Part shown: positions 43,913 through 52,477 of the stretch, one piece after another
How the letters are laid out: each line of letters begins with the position of its first letter
Position numbering within the stretch: the first letter of the stretch is position 1
Assembly (NCBI GenBank): GCA_035399665.1
Contig: DAOPJM010000001.1
Coordinates: 62,001-126,000, forward strand
DNA length: 64,000 nt
Direction: 5' to 3'
From: DAOPJM01 sp035399665
GTDB lineage: Bacteria > Bacillota > Clostridia > Christensenellales > CAG-138
The notes under the pieces: generated by a model
Databases searched by the model: none
Seen by the model: only the letters and a program-made list of their open reading frames with translations
Told to the model about the DNA's origin: nothing
Made by a program: the position numbers and the translations under genes

Positions 43913-45082
43913 ATGCACAAACATCTGACAGCAAAGCACGCAATTTTGCAAAGCGCATACTGGATGAGCACCTGTATCAACTACGCCTTTGCAGAGGTTT
44001 TCCTCAGCGCCTACGGCCTGACTTCAACTCAGATAGGCATAGCTTTGGCCACCGCCCATGTTGCGGCGGCTGTATTGCAGCCCGTAATAGGAAGCATACT
44101 TGACCGTAACCGCAAGCTCAACGCGAGGCAGGCCATAACGCTTATGGCTGTGATTGCCATAGTATTCGCCGTCGGGGATTGGCTCGGCAGCGGGCCGGCG
44201 GTCGTAGCGGTATTCTTTGTGGCGCTCTCGACCATGACCATAGCCATACTGCCTCTTATTAACTCGATTGCCTTTGACTACATCGACAACGGCGAAAAGC
44301 TCAATTTCTCGATAGCAAGGGGTATCGCCTCGTTGAGCTATGCCCTGCTCGTAATCGTGTTCGGCAAGCTTGCCGAGTACAACGTGGACTATCTGTTGCC
44401 AGGCTATATCTTAATCAACATTGGCATGATAGCCTCGCTCAGGATGTTCAAGTCGCAGCCCGTGCGCGTTATCGCGGAGAACAAGCAGGCGGGCGGCGTT
44501 TTTGAGCTTCTGAAAAAGCAATGGCGCTTCGGTCTGATGCTGCTCGGATTCACCTTGATGTTCGTAGTGCATCAGATTATCTTCACCTATATGCTGCGCA
44601 TAGTCCAAGAGGTCGGCGGCGGAGTGAGCGAGAGAAGCACGGCAATCATGATTTCCACCGTGCTTGAGATACCGATAATGCTCCTGTTTACGCGTATCGA
44701 GAAGCGCATACCCTGTTACAGACTGCTCATGATAGCGGCGTGCGTCTTCACTCTGAAGGACATAATCCTCATACTGCCGCTTGGCATTTGGGGCGTGTAC
44801 TTTGCACAGTTTCTGCAATTCGGCTGCTATGCCTTGATGATACCCGGCATCACCTATTATGTGAATGATATCATGGATGATACGGACAAAATAAAAGGAC
44901 AGGCGCTCGTTTCAAGCGCCATGTCCATATCAAGCGTAGCCGGTTGTCTCGGCGGCGGAGTGCTGATGGACAACGTGGGCGTTCACACCACGCTGATAAT
45001 CGGAGTGGCGATCTCCGCCATAGGCACGCTGCTGTTCTGCCTCTTTACAAAAAATCCCAGCCGAACAGCGAAATCAGCGTAA
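43913..45082 (+). CDS. MFS transporter
   Basis: A 389-residue permease with about twelve membrane segments. The N-terminal half includes LQPVIGSILDRNRKLN, a loop motif typical of MFS proteins, and the central loop near residue 195 is basic. It resembles the MFS_1-like group (nucleoside or sugar permease-like); the substrate is unknown. The ATG has only a distant GGGGTGG upstream and lies at the predicted transcription start. Its 3' end overlaps the convergent CPBP gene by 38 bases. Confidence 0.85.
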   Translation: MHKHLTAKHAILQSAYWMSTCINYAFAEVFLSAYGLTSTQIGIALATAHVAAAVLQPVIGSILDRNRKLNARQAITLMAVIAIVFAVGDWLGSGPAVVAVFFVALSTMTIAILPLINSIAFDYIDNGEKLNFSIARGIASLSYALLVIVFGKLAEYNVDYLLPGYILINIGMIASLRMFKSQPVRVIAENKQAGGVFELLKKQWRFGLMLLGFTLMFVVHQIIFTYMLRIVQEVGGGVSERSTAIMISTVLEIPIMLLFTRIEKRIPCYRLLMIAACVFTLKDIILILPLGIWGVYFAQFLQFGCYALMIPGITYYVNDIMDDTDKIKGQALVSSAMSISSVAGCLGGGVLMDNVGVHTTLIIGVAISAIGTLLFCLFTKNPSRTAKSA

Positions 45083-46076
45083 GCGCCGTACAGATGACGG
45101 CAAAGACGATAAAGCCCACGTTGAGCAGAGCTTGACGGACGGGCTTTTTGATTTGGCTTTTGTTCAGCTTTGTGTAGCTTTTTCTGTCCCTGATGAGGAA
45201 CACAATTCCAAAGACCACAAGAACCAATATCAAGCTGCCGTAGAAGGTGGTCAGCATACTGCCAGCAGTCTCTGTGAGCGTCTCCGAAGCGTTTGTGACG
45301 AAGGTCGCAACGACAGAGCCTAAGAGGTTCAGAACCATGTGCAGCAGTATCGAATAGCCAATGCGCCCCGATTTCACATACACCCAAGCAAATACCACGC
45401 CCACAAAACAGGCGTAGAAGAACTGGTAGATGTTGGTATGGAACAGCCCAAACAGCAGACCCGACATCAGTATCGCCGTACCTTCGCCGTACTTTACCGT
45501 GCGGTCGATGATGAACTTTCTAAAGAGCAGCTCCTCCGCGACAGGAGCAATCAACACCACAAGCACAAAGGTAAGCCATACGGGTATGTTTGAGATATAG
45601 CTTTCCAAGGGATTGATGAAGTCGCCGGGGAGGATATTCGGGATGAAGTTGCCGAGCATCGCACCCGCGTACATCAGACAATAGCAAACGGTAAAAACGC
45701 GCAGCAGAAAGGCAAAGCTCATCCTGCGCTTTGGGATGTGCGTCCTTGGAAGCGCGTACATCATCAGACAGCAGGCGGGCAGACAGATAAGGTCCAGCGC
45801 CACTGTGTTGAGAATGGCGGAAGCACATTCAGCATCCATCCAAGACGGGATGGGAAGATAGCCCAAGAGAAAGACTACGACGATAATAAGCCCGTACATC
45901 GCCGTTAGCAGCCAAGCCACGGCGGAGTAGGTTCTGCGCATTTCCTTGGGCGTATAGTCGGGGATGAACTCAGGCTCGCTAAGGGAAACCGAGCCGAGTT
46001 CCCCGTTTTCACGAGGCTCGGCTGCGGTCGGGTTCAAATCAGAGTTATTCAACTCGTCAGGATTGATGGGGCTCAT
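45045..46076 (-). CDS. CPBP family intramembrane metalloprotease
   Basis: A 343-residue membrane protein with about eight segments and the CAAX protease/bacteriocin-processing (Abi) motifs: EELLFRKFI, FGLFHTN and HMVLNLLG. A soluble, acidic N-terminus of about 45 residues precedes the first segment. Members process peptides or protect against bacteriocins; the substrate here is unknown. It starts two bases after the asnS stop and is probably co-transcribed. Confidence 0.9.
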   Translation of the reverse strand: MSPINPDELNNSDLNPTAAEPRENGELGSVSLSEPEFIPDYTPKEMRRTYSAVAWLLTAMYGLIIVVVFLLGYLPIPSWMDAECASAILNTVALDLICLPACCLMMYALPRTHIPKRRMSFAFLLRVFTVCYCLMYAGAMLGNFIPNILPGDFINPLESYISNIPVWLTFVLVVLIAPVAEELLFRKFIIDRTVKYGEGTAILMSGLLFGLFHTNIYQFFYACFVGVVFAWVYVKSGRIGYSILLHMVLNLLGSVVATFVTNASETLTETAGSMLTTFYGSLILVLVVFGIVFLIRDRKSYTKLNKSQIKKPVRQALLNVGFIVFAVICTALTLISLFGWDFL

Positions 46077-46078
46077 GG

Positions 46079-47455
46079 CTACATCTCAAGGTTGGCCGCG
46101 GTTCTGGGGAAGGGGATGACGTCGCGGATGTTCGAGATACCCGTGACATACATTATCATGCGCTCAAAGCCGAGTCCGAAGCCCGCGTGATATACGCCGC
46201 CGAACTTGCGAAGGTCAAGATACCAATCATACTGGGACATATCCATGTGAAGCTCGTCTATGCGCTTTTGCAGTACGTCCAAACGCTCCTCACGCTGGCT
46301 CCCGCCGATTATCTCGCCCACACCCGGGACGAGCAGGTCAGCCGCCGCCACGGTTCTGCCGTCGTCGTTCTGACGCATATAGAAGGCCTTGATGTCCTTG
46401 GGGTAGTCGGTTACGAATATCGGCTTGCCAAAGACGCGCTCCGCGAGGTAGCGCTCATGCTCGGTCTGGATGTCGATACCCCACGAGACGGGGTACTTGA
46501 ACTCGACGTCCGCCTTGAGCAGCAGCTCTATCGCATCGGTGTAGCTCACTCTGCCGAACTCGTGGCTCACAACGTTGTGCAGTCTGTCCAACAATCCCTT
46601 GTCTACGAAGCTGTTGAAGAAGTCCATCTCATCGGGACACTCCTCCAAGACCTTGTTGATGATGTACTTGACCATAGCTTCCGCCACATCCATGTCGCCC
46701 TTGAGGTCGCAGAACGCCATCTCAGGCTCTATCATCCAAAACTCGGCGGCATGACGCGCCGTAAAGCTGTATTCGGCGCGGAAAGTCGGGCCGAAGGTGT
46801 AGATGTCGCGGAACGCAAGCGCGAAAGCCTCGCCGTATAGCTGTCCGCTCACGGTCAGGTTGACGGGCTTCTTGAAGAAGTCGCTCTCAAAATCGACGCT
46901 TCCATTGTCATTCTTGGGGATGTTCTCAAGCGGAAGGGTCGTTACCTTGAACATCTCGCCCGCGCCTTCAGCGTCGGATGAGGTAAGTATGGGCGTATGC
47001 ACATAGACAAAGCCGCGCTGCTGAAAGAACTCGTGAATGGCGGCCGCGACCACGCTGCGAACGCGGAACACCGCCGAGAAGGTGTTAGTGCGCGGGCGCA
47101 GGGTCTGAATGGTGCGCAGATATTCAAGCGTGTGACGCTTCTTTTGCAGAGGGTAGTCCGTAGGACAGCTTCCAATGATATTGATATTATCGGCGCGGAT
47201 CTCAAAGGACTGTTGGGCATTGGGCGTCAGGACGAGTTCACCGTTTATCTCGACGGCGCAACCCGTGGTGATGCCGTTGCCGAGATTGCGCTCATCGACG
47301 CTGTACACAATCTGAATCGATTTGAAGCAGGTGCCGTCGTTGAGTTCGATGAAACCGACCTGTTTGCCGCTTCTTGCGGTGCGCACCCATCCGCAGACGG
47401 TGATACCGCCGACATAGCGTTCGGGAGTTCTTTGAATTTCACGCAGAGATATCAT
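46079..47455 (-). CDS. asnS: Asparagine-tRNA ligase
   Basis: A 458-residue class IIb aminoacyl-tRNA synthetase. The N-terminal anticodon-binding OB domain (TVCGWVRTARSGKQVGFIELNDGT) precedes the catalytic core with motif 2 (FRAEYSFTARHAAEFWMIEPE) and motif 3 (GLGFERMIMYVTG). I start at ATG 47455, after GGAGG; the longer reading begins with a TTG inside that site. No T-box fits in the 32-base leader. Confidence 0.96.
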   Translation of the reverse strand: MISLREIQRTPERYVGGITVCGWVRTARSGKQVGFIELNDGTCFKSIQIVYSVDERNLGNGITTGCAVEINGELVLTPNAQQSFEIRADNINIIGSCPTDYPLQKKRHTLEYLRTIQTLRPRTNTFSAVFRVRSVVAAAIHEFFQQRGFVYVHTPILTSSDAEGAGEMFKVTTLPLENIPKNDNGSVDFESDFFKKPVNLTVSGQLYGEAFALAFRDIYTFGPTFRAEYSFTARHAAEFWMIEPEMAFCDLKGDMDVAEAMVKYIINKVLEECPDEMDFFNSFVDKGLLDRLHNVVSHEFGRVSYTDAIELLLKADVEFKYPVSWGIDIQTEHERYLAERVFGKPIFVTDYPKDIKAFYMRQNDDGRTVAAADLLVPGVGEIIGGSQREERLDVLQKRIDELHMDMSQYDWYLDLRKFGGVYHAGFGLGFERMIMYVTGISNIRDVIPFPRTAANLEM

Positions 47456-47486
47456 ATCTTCCTCCAAGGATTAAAGATTTCAAATT

Positions 47487-47514
47487 AGTATAACACATTT
47501 TTAGCTTTGCGCAA
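47487..47514 (-). promoter_or_regulatory. SigA-type promoter for asnS
   Basis: On the minus strand TTGCGC (47514-47509) and TATACT (47492-47487) are 16 bases apart, 31 bases before the asnS ATG. Confidence 0.65.
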
Positions 47515-47703
47515 GCGTTAACAGCAAAATTTCAGCTGAAGCATAACAGTATAATTTCGAGCTGACGTAATGAAAGAAAACGGCGCTAAAAACCACAAGC
47601 CGTCACAACGCCGTCTGACCAGATTGTCACCCTTTGAGTTTTAGGATGACATGGGAGCTTTAGCCGCTCTCAAATCCAACCATCATTTCCCTTCAATACC
47701 CGC

Positions 47704-47759
47704 TGTCATCCTGAGCCATAGGCGAAGGATCTTGCTAAAATCTTACAAGTCAACAGTCG
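47704..47759 (+). repeat. Dispersed intergenic repeat, copy 2
   Basis: Begins TGTCATCCTGAGC and continues through GCGAAGGATCTTGCTAAAA to TTACAAGTCAACAG. It shares both halves with copy 4 at 47907, so the full unit is about 57 bp. Confidence 0.75.
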
Positions 47760-47820
47760 CTCACTCCCGCATACCCCCTTGTCCCACGGGGGAGCGGCTC
47801 TATCACCACAAGCTCGTTTC

Positions 47821-47856
47821 AAGATCCTTCGTCGCGCCGCTCCTCAGGATGACAGC
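47821..47856 (-). repeat. Dispersed intergenic repeat, copy 3, inverted
   Basis: Read on the minus strand it is GCTGTCATCCTGAG, a GC-rich spacer and CGAAGGATCTT: the core of the repeat in reverse orientation, without the 3' extension. Confidence 0.7.
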
Positions 47857-47906
47857 GGTGGTACAATCGCGATACTGAACAGCCTTGATAGCTGCCGCAA
47901 CTTCCT

Positions 47907-47964
47907 TGTCATCCTGAGCTTCGCGAAGGATCTTGCTAAAAACTTACAAGTCAACAGCCGCTCC
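47907..47964 (+). repeat. Dispersed intergenic repeat, copy 4
   Basis: TGTCATCCTGAGCTTCGCGAAGGATCTTG core, with the palindrome TTCGCGAA in its centre, followed by the same TTACAAGTCAACAG extension as copy 2. Confidence 0.75.
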
Positions 47965-48104
47965 CGACGGAAGTTAGCCGCCTTCACATTCGCCCTATGA
48001 CATGACGTCATCGCCAACCCATCCTCATTGCCACCCTTACCTAACCCGGTTATGACCTACTCATTGTTACCTGAAAAGGCAAGCCAAAATATGAGTTGTC
48101 CTCC

Positions 48105-48133
48105 TTGTATTCGAACCTGTCGCATGTTATAAT
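48105..48133 (+). promoter_or_regulatory. Promoter directly at the dnaD gene start
   Basis: TTGTAT (48105-48110) and a perfect TATAAT (48128-48133) are 17 bases apart, with the ATG only five bases after the -10. Transcription should start at or within one base of the ATG. Confidence 0.7.
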
Positions 48134-48138
48134 AAGCC

Positions 48139-49341
48139 ATGCTTTTACGATTCGCACCCGAGGCGCTAAGGCGCGAGCTGACGCCCCTCGACAATCTGTT
48201 TATAACCGAGTTCCTCCCCGAAGCGGATGGCGAGGCCGTCAAGGTATACATCTACGGCCTGATGCAGTGCTTCCATTCCTCCATGCGCGAGATTTCCATA
48301 GCGGACGCCCTGCTCATCCCCAAGGAGCGCGTTCTTGCTCACTTTGTGTACTGGCAGGCCAAGGGCTTGGTGCGCATAAGCTCTGACGAGCCGCTGACCG
48401 TGGAGTATCTTTCTACATTACAGCCCGCTGTGACAACGGCGACGGCGGTCAAGTACCGCGCTTTTGTGCAGTCATTAAACGCCGTATTCGCCCCAAGAGA
48501 GCTTGTCATGCGCGAGCTAAAGGTCATGTATGACTGCATAGAGCTGTACGGGCTTGAGGAGGGCGCGGCATTGGAGCTTGCGGCTTACTGCGTGGAGCAG
48601 AAGGGCAAGCGCGTGTCGTTGAACTATGTGCTTGCGGTCGCTCAAACATGGTCGGAGCGCGGGATAACCACGCCCGCACAGGCGGTGGAATACATAAATG
48701 ACGACAAGCTATTACGCCACGGTGCAAGCGAGGTTTTGCGCCGCTGGAACAAGCGCAGGAAGCCGACCGAGGATGAGATCAAGCTATACGACAGGTGGGT
48801 CACGGAATGGGGCTTCGACAGCGAGGCCATACTTGCCGCCTGCCCTCAGCTTGTAGGGGTAGCAACTCCGACATTTGAGATACTAAACGACAGACTGCGC
48901 GAGCTGTACATAGCCAATAAGCTCACTCGAGATGACATCGAGGGTACGCAGGCCGACCTAAACGAGGACAGGGAGTTTTGCCGACTTGTGTTCGCAAGGA
49001 TGGGCAAGGTCGAACCGCCGAGCAAGACCAACATCGCCCAGGTCGCGGCGTTTGTTCACGAGAAGGGTATGCCAAGGGAAGTGATACTGCTTGCGGCGGA
49101 CGAGTGCTTAGGCGCGGACAGACCCTTCGGCAAGCTCAAGACCATACTCCTAAGGTGGAGCGAAGCGGGTGTGGACAGTATTGAAAAGGGCAAAGAGGAG
49201 CTTGCCAAGTTCAGCTCCAAGGGCAGGGCTGGCGTGCGGAGCGTGTCAAGGCGCACGACCGCTTACGGTTACGAACAGCATACCGTGACAGACAAGGACT
49301 TTACGGCGGCTCTGGTCGATTTGAATGAGGACATAACATGA
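48139..49341 (+). CDS. DnaD domain protein
   Basis: A 400-residue primosome-type protein. The N-terminal winged-helix part (TPLDNLFITEFLPEADGEAVKVYIYGLMQC) is the usual start of clostridial DnaD-like proteins, so the ATG at 48139 is well supported although no ribosome-binding site lies upstream. Two DnaD-like C-terminal domains follow, with the YDRWVTEWGFDSEAILAAC segment in one of them. It probably helps load the replicative helicase with the DnaC-like ATPase of the overlapping next gene. Confidence 0.9.
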   Translation: MLLRFAPEALRRELTPLDNLFITEFLPEADGEAVKVYIYGLMQCFHSSMREISIADALLIPKERVLAHFVYWQAKGLVRISSDEPLTVEYLSTLQPAVTTATAVKYRAFVQSLNAVFAPRELVMRELKVMYDCIELYGLEEGAALELAAYCVEQKGKRVSLNYVLAVAQTWSERGITTPAQAVEYINDDKLLRHGASEVLRRWNKRRKPTEDEIKLYDRWVTEWGFDSEAILAACPQLVGVATPTFEILNDRLRELYIANKLTRDDIEGTQADLNEDREFCRLVFARMGKVEPPSKTNIAQVAAFVHEKGMPREVILLAADECLGADRPFGKLKTILLRWSEAGVDSIEKGKEELAKFSSKGRAGVRSVSRRTTAYGYEQHTVTDKDFTAALVDLNEDIT

Positions 49342-50255
49342 AGGACGAGATAAAGAGGCAATACGAGGCTATACGCGAACGCAACCGCCAAGCGGAACAG
49401 CGGCGGGTTGAGCTTTGCGACAGGCTTGACGCGGGCTTCTCCGAGCTTCGCGGCGAATGGATAGAGTGTACTCAAAAGCTCTTTCGCGGGAAGATAAGCC
49501 AAGAGGAGTCAAAGACCGAGTTCGAAGCTATCAGGACAAGGCGTGAGCGGCTTTTGTCGGCTCACGGCATACCCACGGATTACCTTGAACCCATCTATAA
49601 CTGCGCGGTCTGCCGCGACAAAGGATATGTGGGCGACGCGATATACAGACCCTGCAAGTGTCAGCTAAGGATGGAGCAAAAGCTTATGATGACGGCTTCC
49701 AAGGTCGATACCGAGCTGTCATTTGAGAACTTCAGGGATGACATTTATGAGGACGAGAACCAAAGGGAACGTCAGCTGAGGATAAAGGCGTACTGCGAAC
49801 GCTACGCCGACAGCCTGCCAAAGCCCGCAAAGCCAATACTGGTCATGTTCGGACTGCCGGGGACGGGGAAGACCTACCTTGGGAGCGCGATAGCCAACCG
49901 CGCCATGGAGCGTTTCATCGAGACGCGTTTTGTCACGGCATATCAGATAATTCAGGATGTGCTTGAAGCCTTGAGAACCCAATGCTCCGGCTTGGAGCAA
50001 TACAAAAGGGTGGACTTTTTGGTTATAGACGATCTTGGCACAGAGCCAATGGTGCCGAATATCACCATAGAGAGCATGTTCACCCTTATAAACGAGCGTA
50101 CCGCTTTTAGAAAGCCAACGGTGATTATTACCAACCACAATACGGTTGAGCTTTCCGAACGCTACGGCGAACGGCTGACCTCGCGCATAGCGGACGCGAC
50201 TGAAAGCGCTCTTATACAGTTTGAGGGACGCAATATAAGGAGAATCAAGCTCTGA
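49338..50255 (+). CDS. DnaC/DnaI-like helicase loader ATPase
   Basis: A 305-residue AAA+ ATPase. The N-terminus is a charged coiled coil, then a zinc-binding CAVCRDKGY...CKC element (about residues 91-112), and the ATPase core with Walker A FGLPGTGKTYLG, Walker B LVIDDLGTE and sensor ITNHN. Similar proteins load the DnaB-type helicase. It overlaps dnaD by four bases and rsmI by one base. Confidence 0.92.
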   Translation: MKDEIKRQYEAIRERNRQAEQRRVELCDRLDAGFSELRGEWIECTQKLFRGKISQEESKTEFEAIRTRRERLLSAHGIPTDYLEPIYNCAVCRDKGYVGDAIYRPCKCQLRMEQKLMMTASKVDTELSFENFRDDIYEDENQRERQLRIKAYCERYADSLPKPAKPILVMFGLPGTGKTYLGSAIANRAMERFIETRFVTAYQIIQDVLEALRTQCSGLEQYKRVDFLVIDDLGTEPMVPNITIESMFTLINERTAFRKPTVIITNHNTVELSERYGERLTSRIADATESALIQFEGRNIRRIKL

Positions 50256-51070
50256 TGCTGTACCTGTGTCCGACGCCGATTGGCAATATGGGCGACGTCA
50301 CAAGGCGAACGATAGAGACGCTTTCGCAATGCGACGCCGTATACTGCGAGGATACCCGCAGAAGCGGACAGCTGCTCGCAGCTCTCGGCATAAAGAAACC
50401 GCTGATATCCTGCCATGAGCACAACGAGCGGACAAGGGCGGACGAGCTTGCGGCAAGGCTTGAGAAGGGTGAGGATATCGCCTATGTTTCCGACGCGGGT
50501 ATGCCCGGAATATCCGACCCGGGCGCGGTGCTTGCGGGCGAGTGCATAAGACGCGGACTTGAGTTCACCGTGCTTCCGGGCGCTTCAGCGGTGTTGACTG
50601 CGCTTGTGCTGTCGGGATTGCCCCCGCAGCCGTTCACCTTCGTGGGCTTTTTGCCGCGTGAGGGCAAGGAGCGCAAGGACGCGATAGAGGGCATATCAAA
50701 GCTTTATCACAGTGTGGTGCTGTATGAAAGCCCCCACAGAGTATGCGAAACCTTAACGGAGCTTTTCGAGAGCTTGGGCGATGTAAGAGCCGCGGTCGTG
50801 AGGGAGCTTACCAAGATATACGAGACGGCGGAGCGCGGAACGCTGTCGCAGCTTATCGAACGATTCAGGGAAGGAACTAGGGGCGAGTGCGTTATAGTGG
50901 TTTTGCCCGAACGCGACGGACAAAGCGATGACGCCGAAAGGCTGGACAGGCTTTTGAAGCTGCTTTTGCCGCATATGTCCAAGAAGGACGCGGCAAGCAT
51001 AGCGGCGTCGGAGCTTGGGACGGCCAGGAACAGAGCCTACAAACGCGCCCTTGAGTTGGACGAGGAATAG
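50255..51070 (+). CDS. rsmI: 16S rRNA (cytidine(1402)-2'-O)-methyltransferase
   Basis: A 271-residue SAM methyltransferase of the tetrapyrrole methylase fold. It starts with LYLCPTPIGNMGDVTRRTIETL and has CEDTRRSGQLL, YVSDAGMPGISDPG and VLPGASAVLTAL. It methylates C1402 in the ribosomal P site. Length and motifs are normal. It is the last gene of the dnaD-loader-rsmI operon, before a terminator. Confidence 0.96.
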   Translation: MLYLCPTPIGNMGDVTRRTIETLSQCDAVYCEDTRRSGQLLAALGIKKPLISCHEHNERTRADELAARLEKGEDIAYVSDAGMPGISDPGAVLAGECIRRGLEFTVLPGASAVLTALVLSGLPPQPFTFVGFLPREGKERKDAIEGISKLYHSVVLYESPHRVCETLTELFESLGDVRAAVVRELTKIYETAERGTLSQLIERFREGTRGECVIVVLPERDGQSDDAERLDRLLKLLLPHMSKKDAASIAASELGTARNRAYKRALELDEE

Positions 51071-51091
51071 CAAACAGCCAAACGGAATAAA

Positions 51092-51125
51092 GCGTCGGTC
51101 GGACTAATCCCGACCGACGATTTAA
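51092..51125. terminator. Bidirectional terminator between rsmI and the zinc-ribbon gene
   Basis: CGTCGGTCGG pairs with CCGACCGACG across a short loop, followed by ATTTAATAATA. It serves convergent genes. Confidence 0.75.
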
Positions 51126-51232
51126 TAATAGAGGTTAAGAGGGTTCAAAGAATAATATGCAACAGCACGGATGCGCCGCCGCTCAACAAAAAAAGCAGCT
51201 GAAAAGTGAACGTGTTCGTCAGCGGTGGAGAA

Positions 51233-52154
51233 TCAACCGTCTTGCTTTTCAAGCGTCAGGGTGATGCCCATATCCATCACATTCTTTAGAATCATTACGC
51301 CGTCCGACAAAGTACCGTCATAGGCGACGTCGCCGCCCTCGATATGGAAGGTATCGCCGTCAAGGGTCCAGGTTCCGCTTGTGACAACTCCGTCAATCTC
51401 AACGCTGCATATACCGTCGCTCAACAGCTCGATCGTGCAGCCGCCTTCAAGGTAGTCGCTGATGTTTATCTTTAAGCCCCACATTTTCGCGCCGGTCGCA
51501 ACATAGACGCCTAAATTGGGATCGACAACAACGGCGGGTTCCTCATCAAGCGTTGGCACGTCTGTCGCTGAAACAATCGCCTCGGAGTCGACGGCGGCGC
51601 CTTCGCTGGGCACGGTCGCGGAAGGCTCAATGACTCCATTCTCAACGACAGGGGAGCTTGCGACGCCCGAATCCGAGAAAACATATATGGCGATAAAGAC
51701 GGCTATAACAAGCAGCAGAACGAGTACGGCGCTTCCGAAGATGAGGATTAAGACCCTGTTGCTTGCGCGGTGCTTGGGCTTTTGAGCCTCCGAAACGGGC
51801 GGCTGAACGGGAGCCGACGGCATTGCGTTCTCAGCTTCAGGCGTGGGAATGACTTCAGACGTGGGAATGACTTCAGGCTNNNNNNNNNNNNNNNNNNNNN
51901 NNNNNNNNNNNNNNNNNNNNNNNNNNNNNNNNNNNNNNNNNNNNNNNNNNNNNNNNNNNNNNNNNNNNNNNNNNNNNNNCTTCAGGCTCTAAAATAGCTT
52001 CAGGCTCAGGCTCGGATTTTGGCGCCGGTTCGACTTCGGGAATGCTTATAAACGCTTGGGCGGGCGCGGAAGGAGCGGAGACCTTCTTGCCGCAGACGGG
52101 GCAGAACTTTACGCTGTCCGCGAGTTTGGTACCGCAGCTTGAACAAAATGCCAT
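51233..52154 (-). CDS. Zinc-ribbon membrane protein, interrupted by an assembly gap
   Basis: One gene broken by 100 N. The N-terminus (MAFCSSCGTKL then FCPVCGKKV) is a two-CXXC zinc ribbon, followed by a Pro/Glu-rich linker that enters the gap. Beyond the gap the frame resumes with PEVIPTSEVIPTPEA, then a membrane segment (near 51710-51760) and an extracytoplasmic domain with a LEGGCTIELLSDG-like region. The two halves are one base out of frame only because the gap is a placeholder. The gene starts after a GAGG site and has its own promoter. Function unknown. Confidence 0.75.
51843..51878. repeat. 18-bp tandem repeat beside the gap
   Basis: Two copies of GTGGGAATGACTTCAG(A/G)C (51843-51860, 51861-51878) encode PEVIPT-type repeats in the linker. 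The array runs into the gap and probably caused it. Confidence 0.85.
51880..51979. other. Assembly gap, 100 N, inside a gene
   Basis: Exactly 100 N. CTTCAGGCT occurs on both sides (51871-51879 and 51980-51988), consistent with a collapsed tandem repeat. The linker length of the gene is therefore unknown. Confidence 0.95.
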
Positions 52155-52477
52155 AGAATAACCTCCTATATACTCTTACATCTTTAGCATGAGGAATTCT
52201 TTCAATGTCCATAACACCCCATGCTGTTTAGTCAATTATATACCAATTCAAAAAAAGCGCAAGAGCAAAAATAACGCAAGATGTGAGAAATGAAGATGAT
52301 TGTCAACAGGTTTGCAAATTATCATATGTTTCTAAACGGACGCTTTTTTTCGGCACATACAGAAGGACACACCCAAAAAAGCAACAGCGGTGAAATCGCC
52401 GCACATTGCCAACAAAAATGCTGATACATATTCCATAATCAGGGCATGATAATGCGGAGAAACTTTGTGGAGGTCTT
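52155..52477. other. Intergenic region, 323 bases
   Basis: Separates the divergent zinc-ribbon and spoVAD genes. It holds the zinc-ribbon promoter and A-rich sequence. No convincing SigG promoter for spoVAD is visible, although CATGATAAT near 52445 faintly resembles a SigG -10. Confidence 0.5.
52235..52262 (-). promoter_or_regulatory. Promoter for the zinc-ribbon gene
   Basis: On the minus strand TTGCGC (52262-52257) and a perfect TATAAT (52240-52235) are 16 bases apart, leaving a leader of about 75 bases. Confidence 0.65.

Larger units (their letters stand above)
47515..48104. other. Non-coding repeat-rich intergenic region
   Basis: About 590 bases between divergent genes. It contains an ACGGCG/CGCCGT inverted repeat near 47579-47614, three copies of a dispersed repeat, and a CCCCC/GGGGG palindrome near 47773-47793. 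Short ORFs here run through the repeats, lack ribosome-binding sites and are not called. Confidence 0.6.

Noticed and set aside
47651..48000. Short plus-strand frames in the asnS-dnaD intergenic region
   Set aside because: They run through dispersed repeats, lack ribosome-binding sites and resemble no protein.
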